The translations under genes were made by a program, and so were the position numbers. Of a DNA stretch of 6,098 bases, positions 4,515 through 6,098 are shown in pieces. Source of the DNA: Planctomycetota bacterium (lineage in GTDB: Bacteria > Planctomycetota > Phycisphaerae > UBA1845). The stretch spans positions 1 through 6,098 of the forward strand of contig JADFIX010000283.1 of assembly GCA_022566435.1 (NCBI GenBank), read 5' to 3'. Positions within the stretch are counted from its first letter, which is position 1. Each line of letters starts with the position of its first letter. Under the pieces are notes generated by a model. The model worked only from the letters and a program-made list of their open reading frames with translations, had not been told where the DNA came from and did no database searches.

Positions 4515-5533
4515 AGAAAATCGTCAAAATCGGCCGGGCTGCGGACGCCGTGGCCGCCTTTGTTCAGGACGTGAGTATAGATCATTGTTGTCCTAATGTC
4601 ACTGTGCCCAAGCAGTTCCTGCACGGTACGGATGTCGTAGCCCGCTTCGATGAGGTGCGTCGCGAACGAATGCCGGAACGTGTGGGCGGTCACGCGCTTC
4701 GTGATATCGCACCGTTTCGCCGCGGCGCGAATTGCCTTGGAAACCGACGATTCATGCAGGTGATGACGGCGCCTCACCCCGCTGCGCGGGTCGCTACTGA
4801 TTCCGCCGGCCGGAAATACGTACTTCCAACGAAACTCAAACGCCGCGCCCGGCGATTTCCGCTGAAACGCGTGCGGCAACTCGACACCGCCGAAACCGCG
4901 CTGGAGATCGGCTTCGTGGAATGCCCGGGAAATTTCGATCTGCCTTTGCAGGCCGTCTTCGACGGTCGAGGCGAGCATCGTGCGTCGATCTTTGTCTCCC
5001 TTCCCCTGCCGAACCGTCAATTCGCGCCGCGCGAAATCGACGTCTTTGACACGCAACCGCAGGGCTTCCAGCAATCGAAGGCCCGACCCGTACAGCAGCA
5101 GCCCGATGATGCGATGCACTCCCTCGAGTTCGTTCAGAACCCGTCGCGTTTCGTCGCGCGTCAGGACGACGGGCAGTCGCTTTGGCTTGCGGGCGCGAAC
5201 GACGCCTTCAATACGGTCCAGCGGCTGTTCCAGCACTTTCTCGTAGAGGAACAGAATCGCCGCCAGCGCCTGGTTTTGCGTTGAGGCGGAAACGCGCCTG
5301 TCGACGGCGAGGTGCGTGAGGAATCGATTCGCGTCGGTTTCAGACAGCTCGCGCGGATGGCGGGGACGATGAAATAGAATGAAGCGGCGAATCCAGTGGA
5401 CGTAGGCCTGCTCGGTTCGGCGGCTGTAGTGCCGGACACGCATCACCTCGACAAGCGCATCGTAAAGTCGCGGCCTGGGCTGCCCGGGAAACAATCCCAA
5501 GGGAGACGGAGGCAGGACACTTGTGGCGGACAT
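4505..5533 (-). CDS. intI: Integron integrase (tyrosine recombinase), 342 aa
   Basis: IntI catalyses cassette insertion at attI and excision at attC, acting on the folded bottom strand of attC. Numbered from the ATG at 5533, the N-terminal SAM-like DNA-binding domain spans about 20-105 ([22 protein letters not shown] start). The catalytic domain follows, with Arg153 (YGSGLR), Lys178 (GKGDKDR), His284 and Arg287 (HTFRH), His310 (LLGH) and Tyr319 (IYTHV). Their spacing equals that of IntI1 residues R146, K171, H277, R280, H303 and Y312. The insert found only in integron integrases is present at about 203-262, with [16 protein letters not shown] and YVFPAG..SDPRSG. The ATG at 5533 is preferred over an in-frame GTG at 5557 because AAGGG lies seven bases upstream. 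It appears intact. Transcription runs towards attI and the cassettes, the reverse of most integrons. Confidence 0.97.
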   Translation of the reverse strand: MSATSVLPPSPLGLFPGQPRPRLYDALVEVMRVRHYSRRTEQAYVHWIRRFILFHRPRHPRELSETDANRFLTHLAVDRRVSASTQNQALAAILFLYEKVLEQPLDRIEGVVRARKPKRLPVVLTRDETRRVLNELEGVHRIIGLLLYGSGLRLLEALRLRVKDVDFARRELTVRQGKGDKDRRTMLASTVEDGLQRQIEISRAFHEADLQRGFGGVELPHAFQRKSPGAAFEFRWKYVFPAGGISSDPRSGVRRRHHLHESSVSKAIRAAAKRCDITKRVTAHTFRHSFATHLIEAGYDIRTVQELLGHSDIRTTMIYTHVLNKGGHGVRSPADFDDFLSE

Positions 5534-5540
5534 GGGGCAT

Positions 5541-5572
5541 CCCTTGCTGCTGCGCACGGCTCAGCCGAGCCG
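5541..5572 (-). promoter_or_regulatory. intI leader: ribosome binding site and hairpin
   Basis: The minus strand has AAGGG (5545-5541) seven bases before the chosen ATG. Upstream of it CGGCTC and GAGCCG (5557-5572) form a 6-bp GC-rich stem with a GGCT loop. The hairpin would lie near the 5' end of the intI mRNA if the promoter proposed at 5580-5608 is used, and could affect translation or mRNA stability. Confidence 0.55.
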
Positions 5573-5579
5573 AACCTGC

Positions 5580-5608
5580 ATTGAAATGCCGCCAAACAGC
5601 GCTGTCAA
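5580..5608 (-). promoter_or_regulatory. Candidate sigma-70-like promoter of intI
   Basis: On the minus strand TTGACA (5608-5603) is a perfect -35 box, followed after 17 bases by TTCAAT (5585-5580), four of six matches to TATAAT. Transcription would start about 40 bases upstream of the intI ATG and could continue through attI into the cassettes. A 10-bp palindrome, ACAGCGCTGT (5596-5605), overlaps the -35 box and might be bound by a regulator. The prediction is by eye; core-promoter rules in the host phylum may differ. Confidence 0.55.
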
Positions 5609-5643
5609 TCGTTTTCTCGCGATTCTGGATTTCCACCGGCAGC

Positions 5644-5711
5644 CTCTTCAACGATGACAGATAGGGTAAATACCCTATGTGAAGAGCCGTGGTTTTCCAC
5701 GTTGGCCAACG
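5644..5711. promoter_or_regulatory. Cluster of palindromes upstream of intI
   Basis: ATAGGGTAAATACCCTAT (5661-5678) is an 18-bp dyad with 8-bp perfect arms. It is enclosed by a second inverted pair, CTCTTCA (5644-5650) and TGAAGAG (5680-5686), set asymmetrically (ten bases on one side, one on the other). A separate perfect 12-bp palindrome, CGTTGGCCAACG, lies at 5700-5711. The cluster starts about 36 bases upstream of the proposed -35 box of intI. It looks like operator DNA for a dimeric regulator, but no such protein is encoded here. Confidence 0.45.
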
Positions 5712-5985
5712 ATCTTCCACCATTGCTCACGGCGGCATTGCTACGAGTCGTTCAAATTGGCAAGCCTGTCCTAATCCAGCCAACGATGTGCTGTTTGGTT
5801 GGAGGTATCATCCGGCGCAGGATCTGAGGCGTTTTGGCAACCGAGAGATAAACTGCCCATCTCTTGGAGCCCCGGTGGCACGGGCCATTTGGCAGACGAG
5901 CCTGCTGACCAAGGATTGGAAAACCCCTGGTTAGCTCAGCCGTACTCTACGGCGTCTCGTCGGCGCATTACGTGCGAAGACGCCG
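5712..5985. other. Non-coding stretch between intI control region and flanking gene
   Basis: I see no convincing gene in this stretch. A plus-strand frame opening with GTG at 5689 and stopping near 5934 has no ribosome site and no recognisable protein character. The stretch ends with the hairpin at 5950-5985. No tRNA, attC-like repeat or insertion sequence end was recognised. It probably marks the junction between the integron and ordinary chromosome. Confidence 0.5.
5950..5985 (-). terminator. Possible terminator hairpin after the flanking gene
   Basis: Starting immediately after the TAG of the minus-strand flanking gene, CGGCGTCT (5950-5957) and AGACGCCG (5978-5985) form a perfect 8-bp stem. 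Within the 20-base loop CGCA and TGCG can pair further. There is no T run after it on the minus strand, so it may be a weak or factor-dependent terminator, or a 3'-end stabiliser. It would separate that gene from intI transcription. Confidence 0.45.
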
Positions 5986-6098
5986 CTACACCAACTTCGC
6001 CAACGCATCCAGCGCCTCTTTCGCCGCATCGACGCCGCCCATCCGATCGGCTAGCTTCTTTGCTTGCACCAACGAGTCGATGTTCAGCCCGCCGGCTC
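5986..6098 (-). CDS. 3' end of a chromosomal flanking gene
   Basis: Only the last 36 codons are present before a TAG at 5986-5988. They read in part LNIDSLVQAKKLADRMGG and VDAAKEALDALAKLV, an amphipathic helical tail with regularly spaced Ala and Leu. From memory, similar short helical tails with a GGVDxAKxALDAL pattern occur in planctomycete hypothetical proteins, but this cannot be verified here. The strong helix pattern and the stop placed before a hairpin support real coding. It is not part of a cassette and probably represents the chromosomal side of the integron. Confidence 0.7.
   Translation of the reverse strand, partial: AGGLNIDSLVQAKKLADRMGGVDAAKEALDALAKLV

Larger units (their letters stand above)
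421..5608 (-). mobile_element. Integron: intI, attI and seven gene cassettes, inverted-integrase layout
   Basis: One tyrosine recombinase of the IntI type is followed on the same strand by an attI-like site and by seven gene-plus-attC units. Predicted cassettes: 3911-4464, 3079-3910, 2493-3078, 2108-2492, 1518-2107, 1049-1517 and about 421-1048. Each cassette holds one minus-strand gene, starting 14 to 45 bases after the recombination point, and ends in an imperfect inverted repeat. The core of each attC agrees with the first bases of its own cassette, as expected for integrated circles. The array may continue to the left beyond the intron. Confidence 0.93.

Noticed and set aside
4199..5284. 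Plus-strand open frame of 361 codons antisense to intI and cassette 1
   Set aside because: It spans the intI-attI-cassette junction and is an antisense shadow of the GC-rich intI gene, whose protein has unmistakable family motifs.
5596..5605. Possible LexA box in the intI promoter
   Set aside because: ACAGCGCTGT is a palindrome but does not fit CTGT-N8-ACAG or GTTC-N7-GTTC, so SOS control cannot be claimed.
5689..5934. Plus-strand open frame of 81 codons upstream of intI
   Set aside because: GTG start without a Shine-Dalgarno, no recognisable domain, and mixed composition; it overlaps the palindrome region.
5925..5945. GGTTAGCTCAGCC resembling an attC half-site
   Set aside because: The plus-strand sequence shares GGTTAGCTC with attC minus strands, but no partner core or stem is found nearby, so a chance match is more likely.

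Overview
The window is most of an integron whose integrase gene points the same way as its cassettes. All genes from the integrase to cassette 7 read on the minus strand. intI (start about 5533, stop at 4505) is followed by a putative attI (about 4459-4514) and seven gene cassettes running leftwards. Six complete attC sites separate them: 3905-3995, 3073-3177, 2487-2577, 2102-2193, 1512-1601 and 1043-1147. The seventh attC is interrupted at the left edge by a group II intron of the IIC-attC kind, read on the plus strand, of which only the end of the reverse transcriptase/maturase and domains V and VI are visible. In most integrons intI diverges from the cassettes. The 'inverted integrase' layout is known from Treponema denticola and from planctomycetes such as Rhodopirellula and Blastopirellula. 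Together with the flanking gene tail this suggests, but does not prove, a planctomycete or another environmental bacterium.

Layout from right to left. 5986-6098 is the 3' end of an unrelated minus-strand chromosomal gene. 5534-5985 is a non-coding stretch with several palindromes, a candidate intI promoter (-35 at 5603-5608, -10 at 5580-5585), a leader hairpin and a Shine-Dalgarno. 4505-5533 is an apparently intact IntI with all catalytic residues and the IntI-specific insert. Cassette 1 (3911-4464) encodes a four-helix membrane protein. Cassette 2 (3079-3910) encodes a DUF4304-like protein. Cassettes 3 (2493-3078) and 4 (2108-2492) encode related glycine-rich membrane proteins. Cassette 5 (1518-2107) encodes a protein with two CxxC pairs. 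Cassette 6 (1049-1517) encodes a small two-helix membrane protein. Cassette 7 (about 421-1048) encodes an exported protein.

Cassette ends were placed at the G^TT point of each GTTRRRY-like core. There is an internal check: the first six bases of a cassette should match the far core (R'') of its own attC. They do exactly for cassettes 1 to 5, and 5 of 6 for cassettes 6 and 7. The attC sites fall into two near-identical families (1043-1147 with 3073-3177; 2102-2193, 2487-2577 and 3905-3995) plus one singleton (1512-1601), although the genes they accompany are mostly unrelated.

How it works together: IntI would excise and insert cassettes at attI and attC. Because intI and the array are co-directional, the intI promoter could also transcribe the first cassettes. 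Most cassettes carry their own ribosome binding site near the boundary. None of the cassette genes can be given a biochemical function from sequence alone. Five of the seven products are predicted to be membrane-embedded or exported.
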